Assembly: GCA_021811925.1 (NCBI GenBank)
Contig: JAKAPY010000120.1
Coordinates: 1 to 5,519 of the forward strand
Direction: 5' to 3'
From: Thermoplasmata archaeon
Lineage (GTDB): Archaea; Thermoplasmatota; Thermoplasmata; Sysuiplasmatales; Sysuiplasmataceae
DNA: 5,519 nt
Both the position numbers and the translations under genes were made by a program. Below are positions 5,517 to 5,519 of this stretch, piece by piece (the stretch's first letter is position 1; the number at the start of each line of letters is the position of its first letter). The notes beneath the pieces are model-generated. The model had not been told where the DNA came from. It saw only the letters and a list, made by a program, of their open reading frames with translations, and did no database searches.

Positions 5517-5519
5517 ATC

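Noticed and set aside
1..5519. CRISPR array, transposon ends, tRNA or rRNA genes
   Set aside because: I looked for regularly spaced repeats, transposase-like frames and cloverleaf or rRNA stretches and saw none; the only direct repeat of note is the pair in the amt promoter.

Overview
The window looks archaeal, most likely a euryarchaeote of Thermoplasmata type. This rests on codon use (many AGG/AGA arginine and ATA isoleucine codons), short purine-rich Shine-Dalgarno sites, ATGA gene overlaps, an archaeal-style LeuA-LeuC-LeuD run with separate large and small isomerase subunits, and AT-rich promoter gaps in moderately GC-rich DNA. The lineage within Archaea is a guess; the archaeal assignment is firmer.

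Left part, minus strand (1-2210): an ammonium transporter gene (amt) starts at a GTG at 1371 and runs off the left edge. Upstream of it in the same direction lies a DinB/YfiT-like four-helix-bundle protein gene (2210 to 1665). The 293-bp gap between them is AT-rich and dense in symmetric motifs: a 27-bp dyad, a pair of 15-bp direct repeats 21 bp apart, and a further inverted repeat. This is what a regulated amt promoter would be expected to look like.

Middle (2211-2605): a 395-bp divergent intergenic region between the DinB-like gene and the leu genes. I see no gene in it. It holds a good imperfect 27-nt hairpin or dyad, a smaller hairpin and some weak TATA-like stretches.

Right part, plus strand (2606-5516): a tightly packed operon of an isopropylmalate-synthase-family enzyme (leuA), the isomerase large subunit with its [4Fe-4S] cysteines (leuC), and the start of the small subunit (leuD). 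Each junction is an ATGA overlap. Together they would carry out the first two steps of leucine synthesis: acetyl-CoA plus 2-oxoisovalerate to 2-isopropylmalate, then isomerisation to 3-isopropylmalate. A homocitrate/homoaconitate or citramalate role cannot be fully excluded. The leuD frame hits a stop three bases before the window ends, exactly where the family's F-G-C-G-S-S-R active-site motif should begin.

No unmistakably new system is visible; this is mainly nitrogen-uptake and branched-chain amino acid metabolism. The points most worth a second look are the extra C-terminal domain on the transporter, the promoter repeats of amt, the leuA leader hairpin, the shortened regulatory domain of LeuA, and the unusual motif residues of LeuC and LeuD.
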